A stretch of DNA of 64,000 nt from Pectobacterium araliae (GTDB taxonomy: Bacteria; Pseudomonadota; Gammaproteobacteria; Enterobacterales; Enterobacteriaceae), in NCBI RefSeq assembly GCF_037076465.1, contig NZ_AP028908.1:124001-188000 (forward strand), read 5' to 3'. The stretch's first letter is position 1. Each line of letters starts with the position of its first letter. The notes under the pieces were generated by a model. It was given only the letters and a program-made list of their open reading frames with translations, was not told where the DNA came from and did not search any database. The position numbers and the translations under genes were made by a program. Positions 55,411-64,000 of the stretch are shown one piece after another.

Positions 55411-56673
55411 ATGAGCTTTACTACCATTTCCGTCATCGGTTTGGGCTACATCGGTTTACCCACCGCTGCGGCCTTTGCGTCACGCCAGAAAAAAGTCATC
55501 GGTGTCGATGTGAACAAACTGGCGGTCGAAACCATTAATCGCGGCGAAATCCATATCGTCGAACCCGATTTGGGTACGTTGGTCAAGGTCGCGGTAGAAA
55601 ATGGTTACCTTCAGGCGATGACGAAGCCTGTACCGGCCGATGCCTTTCTCATTGCCGTTCCTACCCCTTTCAAAGGCGATCACGAGCCCGATCTGGCCTA
55701 TGTTCAGGCGGCAGCGGCGTCCATCGCGCCTGTTCTGAAGAAAGGCGATCTGGTGATTCTGGAATCGACTTCCCCCGTGGGAGCGACGGAACAAATGGCC
55801 GAGTGGCTGGCCGATGCGCGCGCGGATTTGACGTTTCCGCAGCAGGCCGGGGAAACGGCGGATATCAATATTGCCTATTGTCCTGAACGTGTACTACCCG
55901 GTCAGGTTGTGGTGGAACTGATTAAGAACGATCGCGTTATTGGCGGTATGACGCCCGTGTGCTCTGCTCGCGCGAGCGAACTGTACAACATCTTCCTCGA
56001 AGGTGAGTGTGTGGTTACTAACTCCCGCACCGCCGAAATGTGTAAGCTGACCGAAAACAGCTTCCGCGACGTTAACATTGCTTTTGCCAATGAACTCTCG
56101 CTGATTTGTGCCGAACAAAACATTAACGTATGGGAACTTATCCGATTGGCAAACCGCCACCCTCGCGTCAATATCCTGCAACCCGGTCCTGGCGTTGGCG
56201 GGCACTGTATTGCGGTCGATCCTTGGTTCATCGTGGCGCAGAATCCGCAGCAGGCGCGGTTGATTCATACCGCTAGACTGGTGAACGATGGCAAGCCGCT
56301 CTGGGTGGTGGATCGCGTAAAAGCGGCTGTGGCGGATTATCTGGTGCAAACGGATAAACGTGCGAGTGAAGTTACGGTTGCCTGCTTTGGGTTGGCGTTC
56401 AAGCCCGATATCGACGATCTGCGCGAAAGCCCTGCGGTAGGGATTACCTCCATGATTGCACAATGGAATACGGGTGTGACGTTAGTCGTCGAACCGAATG
56501 TCAAACACCTGCCGTCCGTGTTGGCCGGGCAGGTAAAATTGGTCGATACCCTCAGCGCATTAAAAGAAGCCGATGTGCTCGTGATGCTGGTAGACCACCA
56601 TCAGTTTAAAGCGATTAACCCAGAAGATGTGAAACAACAGTGGATCATTGATACCAAAGGAGTATGGCGTTGA
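55411..56673 (+). CDS. wecC: UDP-N-acetyl-D-mannosamine dehydrogenase
   Basis: NAD-dependent oxidation of UDP-ManNAc to UDP-ManNAcA, the second sugar of the antigen repeat. The 420 residues have the Rossmann motif [18 protein letters not shown], the [16 protein letters not shown] stretch, [20 protein letters not shown] and the catalytic-Cys segment [15 protein letters not shown]. It overlaps rffG by a few bases. Confidence 0.97.
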   Translation: MSFTTISVIGLGYIGLPTAAAFASRQKKVIGVDVNKLAVETINRGEIHIVEPDLGTLVKVAVENGYLQAMTKPVPADAFLIAVPTPFKGDHEPDLAYVQAAAASIAPVLKKGDLVILESTSPVGATEQMAEWLADARADLTFPQQAGETADINIAYCPERVLPGQVVVELIKNDRVIGGMTPVCSARASELYNIFLEGECVVTNSRTAEMCKLTENSFRDVNIAFANELSLICAEQNINVWELIRLANRHPRVNILQPGPGVGGHCIAVDPWFIVAQNPQQARLIHTARLVNDGKPLWVVDRVKAAVADYLVQTDKRASEVTVACFGLAFKPDIDDLRESPAVGITSMIAQWNTGVTLVVEPNVKHLPSVLAGQVKLVDTLSALKEADVLVMLVDHHQFKAINPEDVKQQWIIDTKGVWR

Positions 56674-57737
56674 AACGTATTTTAATTACCGGTGGAGCCG
56701 GGTTTATTGGTTCAGCATTGGTCAGAGTCATTCTGACTGAAACTCAGGACAGTGTCGTTGTGGTCGATAAACTGACCTATGCGGGGAACCTGTCTTCGCT
56801 GGCACCGGTTGCCGATAGTGAACGTTTTGCCTTCGAGCGGGTGGATATCTGTGATCGCGCTGAACTGGATCGCGTCTTTGCGGCCTACCAGCCCGCGCTG
56901 GTGATGCATCTGGCGGCAGAAAGCCACGTCGATCGCTCTATCGATGGCCCGGCGGCGTTTATCGAAACCAATATTGTTGGCACCTATACGATGCTGGAAG
57001 CGGCGCGCCACTACTGGCAGAACCTGGCTGATGCCGATAAGAAGGCGTTCCGTTTTCACCATATCTCTACCGATGAAGTGTTTGGTGACCTGCACGGGAC
57101 GGACGATCTGTTTACCGAAACCACGCCTTATGCGCCAAGCAGCCCTTATTCCGCATCGAAAGCCTCCAGCGACCACCTTGTTCGCGCCTGGCTGCGTACC
57201 TACGGGTTCCCGACGGTTATCACCAACTGCTCGAATAACTACGGCCCTTACCATTTCCCTGAGAAGCTGATTCCGCTGGTGATCCTGAATGCGGTCGCGG
57301 GCAAACCGTTACCCGTTTACGGTGACGGCGCGCAAATCCGTGACTGGCTGTTTGTCGAAGACCACGCTCGCGCACTGTACAAAGTGGTGACGGAAGGCGA
57401 AATCGGTGAGACGTACAACATCGGTGGCCACAACGAACGTAAAAATATCGAAGTGGTGCAGACGATTTGTGCGCTGCTGGAAGAGCTAGCACCGAATAAG
57501 CCTGCTGGCGTGGCGCATTATCGCGATCTCATTACCTACGTGAAAGACCGTCCAGGCCACGATATGCGTTATGCGATCGATGCTGGGAAAATTGAACGTG
57601 AACTGGGCTGGCGTCCAGAAGAAACGTTTGAGACAGGCATGAAAAAAACGGTCAGTTGGTATCTGAATAACGAGAAATGGTGGCGCAGCGTGCAGGACGG
57701 TTCCTATACCGGCGAGCGCTTAGGGCTGAACGACTAA
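56670..57737 (+). CDS. rffG: dTDP-glucose 4,6-dehydratase
   Basis: Converts dTDP-glucose to dTDP-4-keto-6-deoxyglucose on the way to Fuc4NAc. Extended short-chain dehydrogenase with [28 protein letters not shown] and the active-site YSASK after [12 protein letters not shown] 56670 gives 355 residues as in E. coli, overlaps the wecC stop by four bases, and lies seven bases after AGGAG. ATG 56664 is in frame but only one base from that site, so the TTG is favoured though not certain. The usual next gene, rffH, is absent. Confidence 0.94.
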   Translation: MKRILITGGAGFIGSALVRVILTETQDSVVVVDKLTYAGNLSSLAPVADSERFAFERVDICDRAELDRVFAAYQPALVMHLAAESHVDRSIDGPAAFIETNIVGTYTMLEAARHYWQNLADADKKAFRFHHISTDEVFGDLHGTDDLFTETTPYAPSSPYSASKASSDHLVRAWLRTYGFPTVITNCSNNYGPYHFPEKLIPLVILNAVAGKPLPVYGDGAQIRDWLFVEDHARALYKVVTEGEIGETYNIGGHNERKNIEVVQTICALLEELAPNKPAGVAHYRDLITYVKDRPGHDMRYAIDAGKIERELGWRPEETFETGMKKTVSWYLNNEKWWRSVQDGSYTGERLGLND

Positions 57738-57774
57738 ATTTCGTGGTATATGGCAGAAAAGAGAGGGCGAAACG

Positions 57775-58506
57775 ATGACCCATCCGGTATCAGCAGGACA
57801 GGGAGAGATTCGCGCCACGGTTGAGCTGCTGGGCTGGGAGAGCGAGTTCTTTCAGATTGGCAGCGGTAAGCTGAATTTTTCGCCTTCTGCGCCTGTGTTG
57901 ACGCCCGATGCACTGAATGCATTTGCGCTGACGCAGGCCAAAATTGCGGCGGACAATCTGGGATTGGCGGATGCATTGGCCGACCTCGGTTTCCGATTGG
58001 TGGAAGGCGAGGTCGATCTCAGTCTTTCACTGGAACGGGCTACCGTAGTGATGCCGCTACCGCGCTGGCGTGAAGCCTCGCTTGACGATATTCCTGTGCT
58101 GAGGGACGCGGCATCACGTGTTTTTGCACTGAGCCGCTTTCGTTCCCCGTGGTATCAGCCGGAAGATAGTGGGCGCTTCTACGCGCAGTGGATGGAAAAT
58201 GCCGTGCGTGGCACGTTCGACCACTGCTGTTTACTGGTGGAAGATGCTGTCGGTACTCCACAGGGATGGGTCACGCTACGTAGAATGGATGACACGGATG
58301 CACGTATCGGGCTACTGGGCGTTTGGCCGGGTGTTACCGCACGGGGCATTGGTTCACAGCTGATGGCGTTGGCGGAAGCGTGGTGCCGACAACAAGGTTT
58401 GATACGTCTTCGGGTCGCGACGCAGGTTGGTAATGTGGCGGCGCTTCGTCTTTATCTTCGCCGTGGTGCCACGATTGAGGACACGGCGTATTGGTTATAC
58501 AGGTAA
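57775..58506 (+). CDS. wecD: dTDP-4-amino-4,6-dideoxygalactose N-acetyltransferase
   Basis: GNAT-fold enzyme that acetylates dTDP-Fuc4N to dTDP-Fuc4NAc. The 243 residues are somewhat longer than the E. coli protein. Conserved stretches are LGFRLVEGEVDLSL, SRFRSPWYQPEDSGRFYAQW, NAVRGTFDH, ARIGLLGVWPGVTARGIGSQ (acetyl-CoA site) and RVATQVGNVAALRLYLRRGA. It starts 37 bases after rffG, with no trace of rffH between, and lies four bases before wecE. Confidence 0.93.
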   Translation: MTHPVSAGQGEIRATVELLGWESEFFQIGSGKLNFSPSAPVLTPDALNAFALTQAKIAADNLGLADALADLGFRLVEGEVDLSLSLERATVVMPLPRWREASLDDIPVLRDAASRVFALSRFRSPWYQPEDSGRFYAQWMENAVRGTFDHCCLLVEDAVGTPQGWVTLRRMDDTDARIGLLGVWPGVTARGIGSQLMALAEAWCRQQGLIRLRVATQVGNVAALRLYLRRGATIEDTAYWLYR

Positions 58507-58510
58507 TTAC

Positions 58511-59641
58511 ATGATTCCATTTAATGCGCCACCGGTTGTTGGTACGGAACTGGATTATATGCAGGCTGCCATAAGCAGCGGTAAATTGTGCGGTGATGGT
58601 GGCTTTACCCGCCGCTGTCAGCAGTGGCTGGAGCATTACTCCGGCAGTAAAAAAGTCCTGCTCACACCTTCCTGCACGGCTTCGCTGGAGATGGCGGCGA
58701 TTTTGCTGGACGTTAAACCCGGCGATGAAGTGATCATGCCGAGCTACACGTTTGTTTCCACCGCCAACGCCTTTGTGTTGCGCGGTGCGAAGATCGTGTT
58801 TGTCGATATCCGCCCGGATACCATGAACATTGACGAAACGAAGATCGAAGCGGCAATTACGGAAAAAACGCGCATTATCGTGCCCGTTCACTATGCAGGC
58901 GTGGCCTGTGAAATGGACGCGATTATGGCGCTGGCGAAGAAATACGATTTATATGTCGTGGAAGATGCCGCGCAGGGCGTGATGTCCAGCTACAAAGGCC
59001 GCGTTCTTGGCTCTATCGGCCATATCGGCTGTTTCAGCTTTCACGAAACCAAAAACTACACTTCGGGCGGTGAGGGCGGAGCCACGCTGATTAATGACGC
59101 CAGGTTGGTGGAACGCGCGGAAATCATCCGTGAAAAAGGCACCAACCGGAGCCAGTTTTTCCGCGGACAGGTGGACAAATACACCTGGCGGGATATCGGT
59201 TCAAGCTACCTGATGGCGGATATTCAGGCTGCCTACCTCTGGGCCCAGTTGGAAGCGGCGCGTCCGATCAACGAACGTCGGCTGAAACTGTGGCAGAACT
59301 ACTACGCGGCCTTTAAATCGCTGGCTGATGCCGGGCGACTTACCCTGCCGACCGTGCCAGCTAATGGCATTCATAACGCGCACATGTTTTATATCAAACT
59401 GCGCGATCAGGACGACCGCAACGCGTTTATCAATTACATGAAAGAAGCGGAAATCATGACGGTCTTTCATTATATCCCGCTGCATAGCTGTCCGGCGGGT
59501 CTGAACTTCGGTCGTTTCTCTGGTGACGATCGCTACACGACGCAGGAAAGCGAACGGCTGGTGCGTTTACCGCTGTTCTACAACCTCTCGGACGTCAATC
59601 AGCGGACCGTTATCAATACCATTCTGAGCTTCTTCTCCTGA
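58511..59641 (+). CDS. wecE: dTDP-4-amino-4,6-dideoxygalactose transaminase
   Basis: PLP enzyme of the DegT/DnrJ/EryC1 type that makes dTDP-Fuc4N. The 376 residues equal E. coli WecE. It starts MIPFNAPPVVGTELDYMQAA. PLP Lys lies in SFHETKNYTSGGEGGA. VEDAAQGVMSSYKGR is also typical. ATG 58511 is the conserved start; an in-frame extension to 58427 inside wecD is rejected. Confidence 0.97.
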   Translation: MIPFNAPPVVGTELDYMQAAISSGKLCGDGGFTRRCQQWLEHYSGSKKVLLTPSCTASLEMAAILLDVKPGDEVIMPSYTFVSTANAFVLRGAKIVFVDIRPDTMNIDETKIEAAITEKTRIIVPVHYAGVACEMDAIMALAKKYDLYVVEDAAQGVMSSYKGRVLGSIGHIGCFSFHETKNYTSGGEGGATLINDARLVERAEIIREKGTNRSQFFRGQVDKYTWRDIGSSYLMADIQAAYLWAQLEAARPINERRLKLWQNYYAAFKSLADAGRLTLPTVPANGIHNAHMFYIKLRDQDDRNAFINYMKEAEIMTVFHYIPLHSCPAGLNFGRFSGDDRYTTQESERLVRLPLFYNLSDVNQRTVINTILSFFS

Positions 59642-59642
59642 T

Positions 59643-60893
59643 ATGTCGTTGGCGAAAGCATCGATATGGACGGCAGGTTCCACGCTGATAAAAATCGGCG
59701 CGGGGCTGGTGGTCGTCAAACTGCTGGCGGTCACGTTTGGCCCCAGCGGTGTGGGAATGGCGGGGAATTTCCGCCAACTTATTACGGTGTTAGGTGTGTT
59801 AGCCGGTGCCGGGATCTTTAACGGTGTCACTAAGTACGTCGCAGAGTATCAGCAACAGCCGGAACGACTGAAGCCGCTGCTCGGTACGTCTGTCACGCTG
59901 GTGTTGGGGTTCTCCACCTTTCTGGCAATGCTCTTTCTGGTGGCCGCAACGCCTATCGCCAATCTGTTGTTTGGGCATGATGACTATCGCGATGTGGTAC
60001 GTGCGCTGGCGTTTATCCAGATGGGTATCGCCTACGCCAACTTGTTTCTGGCGATCCTCAAAGGCTATCGGGATGCGATAGGCAACGCGCTGGCTGTTAT
60101 CGGGGGTAGCTTGATTGGGCTGGCGGCCTTTTGGCTCTGCCTGCGGCTGGGTGGCTATGTTGGTGCGCTCGCAGGGCTGGCGCTGGTGCCTGCATTGTTG
60201 GTGATTCCGGCAGGCATTATGCTATTACGGCGTACACCGCTGGCGCTGGCATCGCTAAAACCGGCGTGGGATCGCGTCATCGCCGGACAGCTGGGCAAAT
60301 TTACGCTCATGGCGTTGATGACGGCGGTGACGCTGCCCGTTGCGTACATCATGATGCGTAACCTGCTGGCGGCACATTACAGCTGGAACGAAGTGGGTAT
60401 TTGGCAGGGTGTCAGCAGTATTTCCGATGCTTATCTGCAATTTATTACCGCTTCTTTTACCGTGTATCTGTTGCCGACGCTCTCGCGCTTGACGGATAAG
60501 TCTGCACTGGCGCAGGAAATTGTTCGTTCGCTGAAATTTGTGCTGCCCGTCGTGGCGGGCGTCAGCTTTTGTGTGTGGCTGCTGCGAGATGTTGCCATCT
60601 GGCTGCTGTTCTCCAGCGAGTTCACGGCAATGAGAGATCTCTTCGTTTGGCAATTGATAGGCGATGTAATGAAAGTGGGCGCTTACGTCTTTGGCTATCT
60701 GGTCATTGCGAAAGCGGCGCTGCGCTTTTATCTGCTCACGGAAGTGAGCCAGTTTCTCCTGTTGACCGGTTTTTCTCACTGGTTGATTCCGCTTTATGGC
60801 GCACAAGGCGCAGCGCAGGCCTATATGGCAACCTACCTGGTCTATTTTTTGCTTTGTTGTTGCGTATTCATTATTTACCGTAGGCGAGCATGA
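59643..60893 (+). CDS. wzxE: Common-antigen lipid III flippase
   Basis: Moves the trisaccharide-undecaprenyl-PP unit across the inner membrane. The 416 residues form about 12 hydrophobic segments, starting [20 protein letters not shown], with [20 protein letters not shown] and a final [17 protein letters not shown]. It starts one base after the wecE stop and overlaps wecF by four bases. Confidence 0.95.
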   Translation: MSLAKASIWTAGSTLIKIGAGLVVVKLLAVTFGPSGVGMAGNFRQLITVLGVLAGAGIFNGVTKYVAEYQQQPERLKPLLGTSVTLVLGFSTFLAMLFLVAATPIANLLFGHDDYRDVVRALAFIQMGIAYANLFLAILKGYRDAIGNALAVIGGSLIGLAAFWLCLRLGGYVGALAGLALVPALLVIPAGIMLLRRTPLALASLKPAWDRVIAGQLGKFTLMALMTAVTLPVAYIMMRNLLAAHYSWNEVGIWQGVSSISDAYLQFITASFTVYLLPTLSRLTDKSALAQEIVRSLKFVLPVVAGVSFCVWLLRDVAIWLLFSSEFTAMRDLFVWQLIGDVMKVGAYVFGYLVIAKAALRFYLLTEVSQFLLLTGFSHWLIPLYGAQGAAQAYMATYLVYFLLCCCVFIIYRRRA

Positions 60894-61975
60894 CGACACT
60901 GATTCATGTATTGGGATCTGATATCCCGCATCATAACCAGACCGTTTTACGTTTTTTTAACGACGTACTGGCGACGGAACTCCCCGAGCATCAGGTTCGG
61001 CATTTTATCGTGGCTTCTCACGACGGCATTTCGCCGGCCGATTTTCCTGCATTGCGTATCGAAACCTGCGTGGATAAAAAAACGCTGGCTGAAGCGGTTA
61101 TCGCCAGAGCGAAAGCGAACCGTAAGATGCGCTTTTTTCTGCATGGGCAGTTTAACCCCACGCTGTGGCTGGCGCTGCTGCGCGGGAAAATCAAATCTGA
61201 GCAGGTTTACTGGCACGTTTGGGGCGCGGATTTGTATGAAGAAGCGAGCAGCCTGAAGTATCGTCTGTTTTATCTGCTGCGACGGATGGCGCAAAAGCGT
61301 GTCGGACACGTGTTTGCCACGCGTGGCGATCTGGCGTGGTATCAGCAGCGTGCGCCTCGCGTGCCGACGTCATTGCTGTACTTCCCTACACGGATGGATC
61401 CAGCGCTAACAGGCATGCAGGTGGATAAACCACTTGCTGGGCCGATGACGATTCTGGTCGGCAATTCTGGCGATCGCACCAATCGTCATCAGGAAGCGTT
61501 GCAGGCGATTCACAAGCAGTTCGGGAGCAATGTGCGGGTTATTGTGCCAATGGGTTACCCTGCGAACAACGCGTCTTACATCGCACAGGTGGAAAAGGAC
61601 GGTTTGGCGCTGTTCGGTGTGAAAAATTTCCAACTGCTGAAAGACCAACTGGCGTTTGATGATTATCTCAACATGCTGCGCACCTGTGATTTGGGCTATT
61701 TTATTTTCGATCGCCAGCAGGGGATCGGGACGTTATGCCTGCTCATTCAGTTTGGTGTGCCGTTCGTGATCAGTCGGCAAAACCCGTTCTGGCAAGACCT
61801 GACGGAACAAGGTCTACCCGTGCTGTTTTACGGTGACCAGATGGATGAAGCGTTGGTGCGCGAGGCGCAGCGACAACTGGCATCAGTCGATAAGCACCAG
61901 ATTGCGTTCTTCAATCCCAATTATCTACAAGGCTGGCGCGATGCGCTGGCGTTGGCAGCGGGAGAACCGACATGA
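60890..61975 (+). CDS. wecF: dTDP-Fuc4NAc:lipid II transferase
   Basis: Adds the last sugar of the trisaccharide (Fuc4NAc) to lipid II at the cytoplasmic face of the membrane. The 361 residues are close to the E. coli length. It starts [20 protein letters not shown] and has [39 protein letters not shown] and [20 protein letters not shown]. The ATG overlaps the wzxE stop, and its own stop overlaps wzyE, both by four bases. Confidence 0.95.
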   Translation: MTTLIHVLGSDIPHHNQTVLRFFNDVLATELPEHQVRHFIVASHDGISPADFPALRIETCVDKKTLAEAVIARAKANRKMRFFLHGQFNPTLWLALLRGKIKSEQVYWHVWGADLYEEASSLKYRLFYLLRRMAQKRVGHVFATRGDLAWYQQRAPRVPTSLLYFPTRMDPALTGMQVDKPLAGPMTILVGNSGDRTNRHQEALQAIHKQFGSNVRVIVPMGYPANNASYIAQVEKDGLALFGVKNFQLLKDQLAFDDYLNMLRTCDLGYFIFDRQQGIGTLCLLIQFGVPFVISRQNPFWQDLTEQGLPVLFYGDQMDEALVREAQRQLASVDKHQIAFFNPNYLQGWRDALALAAGEPT

Positions 61976-63363
61976 CGTTGGGGCAATTTGGTGGGCTGTT
62001 TGTCGTCTACCTGATTTCCGTCATTTTTATCCTGAGCCTGACCTGGATGGAGTTTCGCCGGGTGCGTTTTAATTTTAACGTGCTATTTTCCCTACTCTAT
62101 TTATTGACGTTCTATTTTGGTTTTCCGTTTACCTGTGTGCTGGCGTTCCGGTTTGGCGTTGACGTTGTCCCTGTGCAGTACCTGCTGCAGGCGATGCTGT
62201 CCGCGACGGCATTCTATGCCATCTATTACGTCAGCTATAAGACGCGACTGCGCCAGAAAAGCGCTGTGCCGCGCGCGCCACTCCTGACCGTGAATCGGGT
62301 TGAAGCTAACCTAACCTGGCTGCTGCTGGCGTTGATTGCGGTCGCGACCGTCGGTATTTTCTTTCTCAACAACGGTTTCCTGCTGTTTAAGCTGCGTACT
62401 TATAGCCAGATATTTTCCAGCGATGTGTCTGGCGTGGCGTTGAAACGCTTTTTCTACTTTTTCATTCCGGCAATGCTGGTGGTGTATTTTCTGCGTCAAA
62501 CGCAGCGGGCGTGGTTCCTGTTCCTCGTTGGAACGGTCGCTTTTGGAATGCTGACGTATGTGATTGTCGGTGGCACGCGCGCGAATGTGATCATCGCCTT
62601 CGCTCTGTTTCTATTTATTGGTATCCAGCGCGGCTGGATTACGCTCTGGATGTTAGTCGCCGCTGGCGTGTTTGGGATTGTCGGGATGTTCTGGCTGGCG
62701 CTGAAACGCTATGGGCTGGATGTCAGCGGCGATTATGCTTTTTATACCTTCCTCTATTTAACGCGTGACACCTTCTCACCTTGGGAAAATCTGGCGCTGC
62801 TGTGGCAGAACTATGACAAGATTGAATTTCAGGGATTGGCTCCGATTGCCCGTGATTTTTACGTCTTTATTCCTTCCTGGCTCTGGCCGGACCGCCCGAA
62901 TCTGGTGTTAAACAGCGCCAACTACTTCACTTGGGAAGTATTGAATAATCACTCTGGGCTAGCGATATCCCCCACGCTGTTGGGCTCGCTGGTGGTAATG
63001 GGCGGCGTATTGTTTATCCCGCTGGGGGCGATCGCCGTGGGGCTGGTTATCAAGTGGTTTGACTGGGTGTACGAGCTAGGGAAGAACGATAGCAATCGCT
63101 ATAAGGCTGCTATCTTGCAGGCGTTCTGCTTCGGTGCTGTATTCAATATCATTGTGCTGGCGCGTGAGGGTGTCGATGCCTTCGTGTCACGCGTGGTGTT
63201 TTTCTGTCTGATTTTTGGCCTGTGTCTGCTCGTGGCGAAGTTGCTTTACTGGCTGTTGGAAAGCGCCGGACTCATCCGGCAGCGTCTGATGCGCGTACGT
63301 GCCACGCCGCTAGCACCGACACCCAGCACCGTACAGGATCCTGTGATAAAGGAGCAGATATGA
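61972..63363 (+). CDS. wzyE: Common-antigen polymerase
   Basis: Inner-membrane polymerase that joins trisaccharide units in the periplasm. The 463 residues hold about 11 hydrophobic segments, with conserved [20 protein letters not shown] and [20 protein letters not shown]. The C-terminal tail ([18 protein letters not shown]) is Pro/Thr-rich and a little longer than in E. coli (about 450 residues). Four-base overlaps on both sides join it to wecF and wecG. Confidence 0.95.
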   Translation: MTLGQFGGLFVVYLISVIFILSLTWMEFRRVRFNFNVLFSLLYLLTFYFGFPFTCVLAFRFGVDVVPVQYLLQAMLSATAFYAIYYVSYKTRLRQKSAVPRAPLLTVNRVEANLTWLLLALIAVATVGIFFLNNGFLLFKLRTYSQIFSSDVSGVALKRFFYFFIPAMLVVYFLRQTQRAWFLFLVGTVAFGMLTYVIVGGTRANVIIAFALFLFIGIQRGWITLWMLVAAGVFGIVGMFWLALKRYGLDVSGDYAFYTFLYLTRDTFSPWENLALLWQNYDKIEFQGLAPIARDFYVFIPSWLWPDRPNLVLNSANYFTWEVLNNHSGLAISPTLLGSLVVMGGVLFIPLGAIAVGLVIKWFDWVYELGKNDSNRYKAAILQAFCFGAVFNIIVLAREGVDAFVSRVVFFCLIFGLCLLVAKLLYWLLESAGLIRQRLMRVRATPLAPTPSTVQDPVIKEQI

Positions 63364-64000
63364 CAGTGTTGAAAACGACAGGGGCCATTCCTCGGTATAC
63401 TATTCGTGGTTTGCCCATTCATGGTTTTCGTAATATGGCGCAGTTTGTTGACTATCTGTTTGCAGGCGAGCGGGTTGAAACGGGTACGCTCGTCGCGATT
63501 AACGCTGAGAAAGTGTTAACGGCGGAAAAAGACGTGGCGCTGCGCACGTTGCTCGATCGCGCAGAGTACAAGTATGCGGACGGTATCAGCATTGTGCGTT
63601 CCATACGGCGCAAATATCCAGAGGCTGACGTCGCACGTATTGCGGGTGCAGACCTGTGGGAAGCGCTGATGGAACGGGCAGGCAAACAGGGAACGCCGGT
63701 GTTTCTGGTGGGGGGCAAGCCTGATGTGTTGGCACAAACGGAAGCGAAACTGCGGGCACAGTGGAACGTGAATATTGTCGGCAGTCAGGATGGCTATTTT
63801 ACGCCGGAGCAGCGCGATGCGTTGTTTGAGCGCATTCGTGACAGCGGCGCACAAATTGTTACCGTCGCGATGGGGTCACCACGGCAGGAAATCCTGATGC
63901 GCGATTGTCGCCACCACTACCCTGATGCGCTGTATATGGGTGTCGGTGGCACGTACGACGTCTTTACTGGACATGTGAAACGCGCTCCGCTCGTGTGGCA
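63360..64000 (+). CDS. wecG: UDP-ManNAcA transferase, 3' end missing
   Basis: Adds ManNAcA to lipid I to form lipid II. A WecG/TagA/CpsF-family protein with [79 protein letters not shown] and [12 protein letters not shown] then [12 protein letters not shown]. The window ends after about 213 codons; the family length is about 246, so some 30 residues are missing. ATG 63360 overlaps the wzyE stop by four bases. Confidence 0.95.
   Translation, partial: MTVLKTTGAIPRYTIRGLPIHGFRNMAQFVDYLFAGERVETGTLVAINAEKVLTAEKDVALRTLLDRAEYKYADGISIVRSIRRKYPEADVARIAGADLWEALMERAGKQGTPVFLVGGKPDVLAQTEAKLRAQWNVNIVGSQDGYFTPEQRDALFERIRDSGAQIVTVAMGSPRQEILMRDCRHHYPDALYMGVGGTYDVFTGHVKRAPLVW

Noticed and set aside
55894..56463. 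189-codon frame antisense to wecC
   Set aside because: Inside a conserved gene, no homology recognised.
1..64000. CRISPR arrays, tRNA or rRNA genes, transposases, integrases
   Set aside because: No regularly spaced repeats, no recognisable tRNA clover sequences and no recombinase motifs were seen.

Overview
The window reads as the chromosome of a soft-rot enterobacterium, most like Pectobacterium. The housekeeping genes (udp, ppc, pfkA, fieF, ilvYC, ppiC-rep-gppA-rhlB-trxA-rho and the enterobacterial common antigen operon) are close to their Escherichia coli counterparts in length and motifs. SotB-type sugar efflux and a probable rhamnogalacturonan lyase point to a pectin-degrading plant pathogen. 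The species call is inference from remembered families; no search was run. Coding density is high, and I saw no tRNA, rRNA, insertion sequence, prophage or CRISPR array.

Layout. 1-4350: the 3' part of udp, a tyrosine-phosphatase-like protein and ppc. 4909-15791: a five-gene locus equivalent to the uncharacterised yehI-yehL-yehM-yehP-yehQ genes of E. coli (DUF4132 giant protein, MoxR AAA+ ATPase, DUF5682-like protein, VWA/MIDAS protein, SWIM zinc-finger protein). 16086-19377: sotB, fieF and pfkA, with a very good Cra operator match before pfkA. 19378-32486: a hairpin-rich intergenic element, a LysR regulator and a divergent pair of operons. One operon encodes a periplasmic binding protein, a TonB-dependent receptor, a Tat-exported PcRGLX-like lyase and a DUF6250-like protein. 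The other encodes a private TonB-ExbB-ExbD, a fused double ABC permease and an ABC ATPase. Together they could carry one ligand from outer membrane to cytoplasm.

32598-44482: a DUF2461 protein, an LprI-like periplasmic protein coupled to ilvY, ilvC, a reductase/LysR divergent pair, putP and putA with GTTGCA operators between them, and ppiC. The reductase-LysR-putP-putA block sits between ilvC and ppiC, which are neighbours in E. coli. 44643-51789: rep, gppA-rhlB, trxA and rho with its long leader. 52004-64000: the common antigen operon wecA-wzzE-wecB-wecC-rffG-wecD-wecE-wzxE-wecF-wzyE-wecG, which lacks rffH and is cut by the window end inside wecG.

The two places most likely to hold undescribed biology are the yeh locus, an ATPase-chaperone-like set of unknown purpose, and the divergent TonB/ABC/lyase locus, whose ABC family (sulfonate/nitrate/taurine type) does not match the sugar-polymer enzyme beside it.
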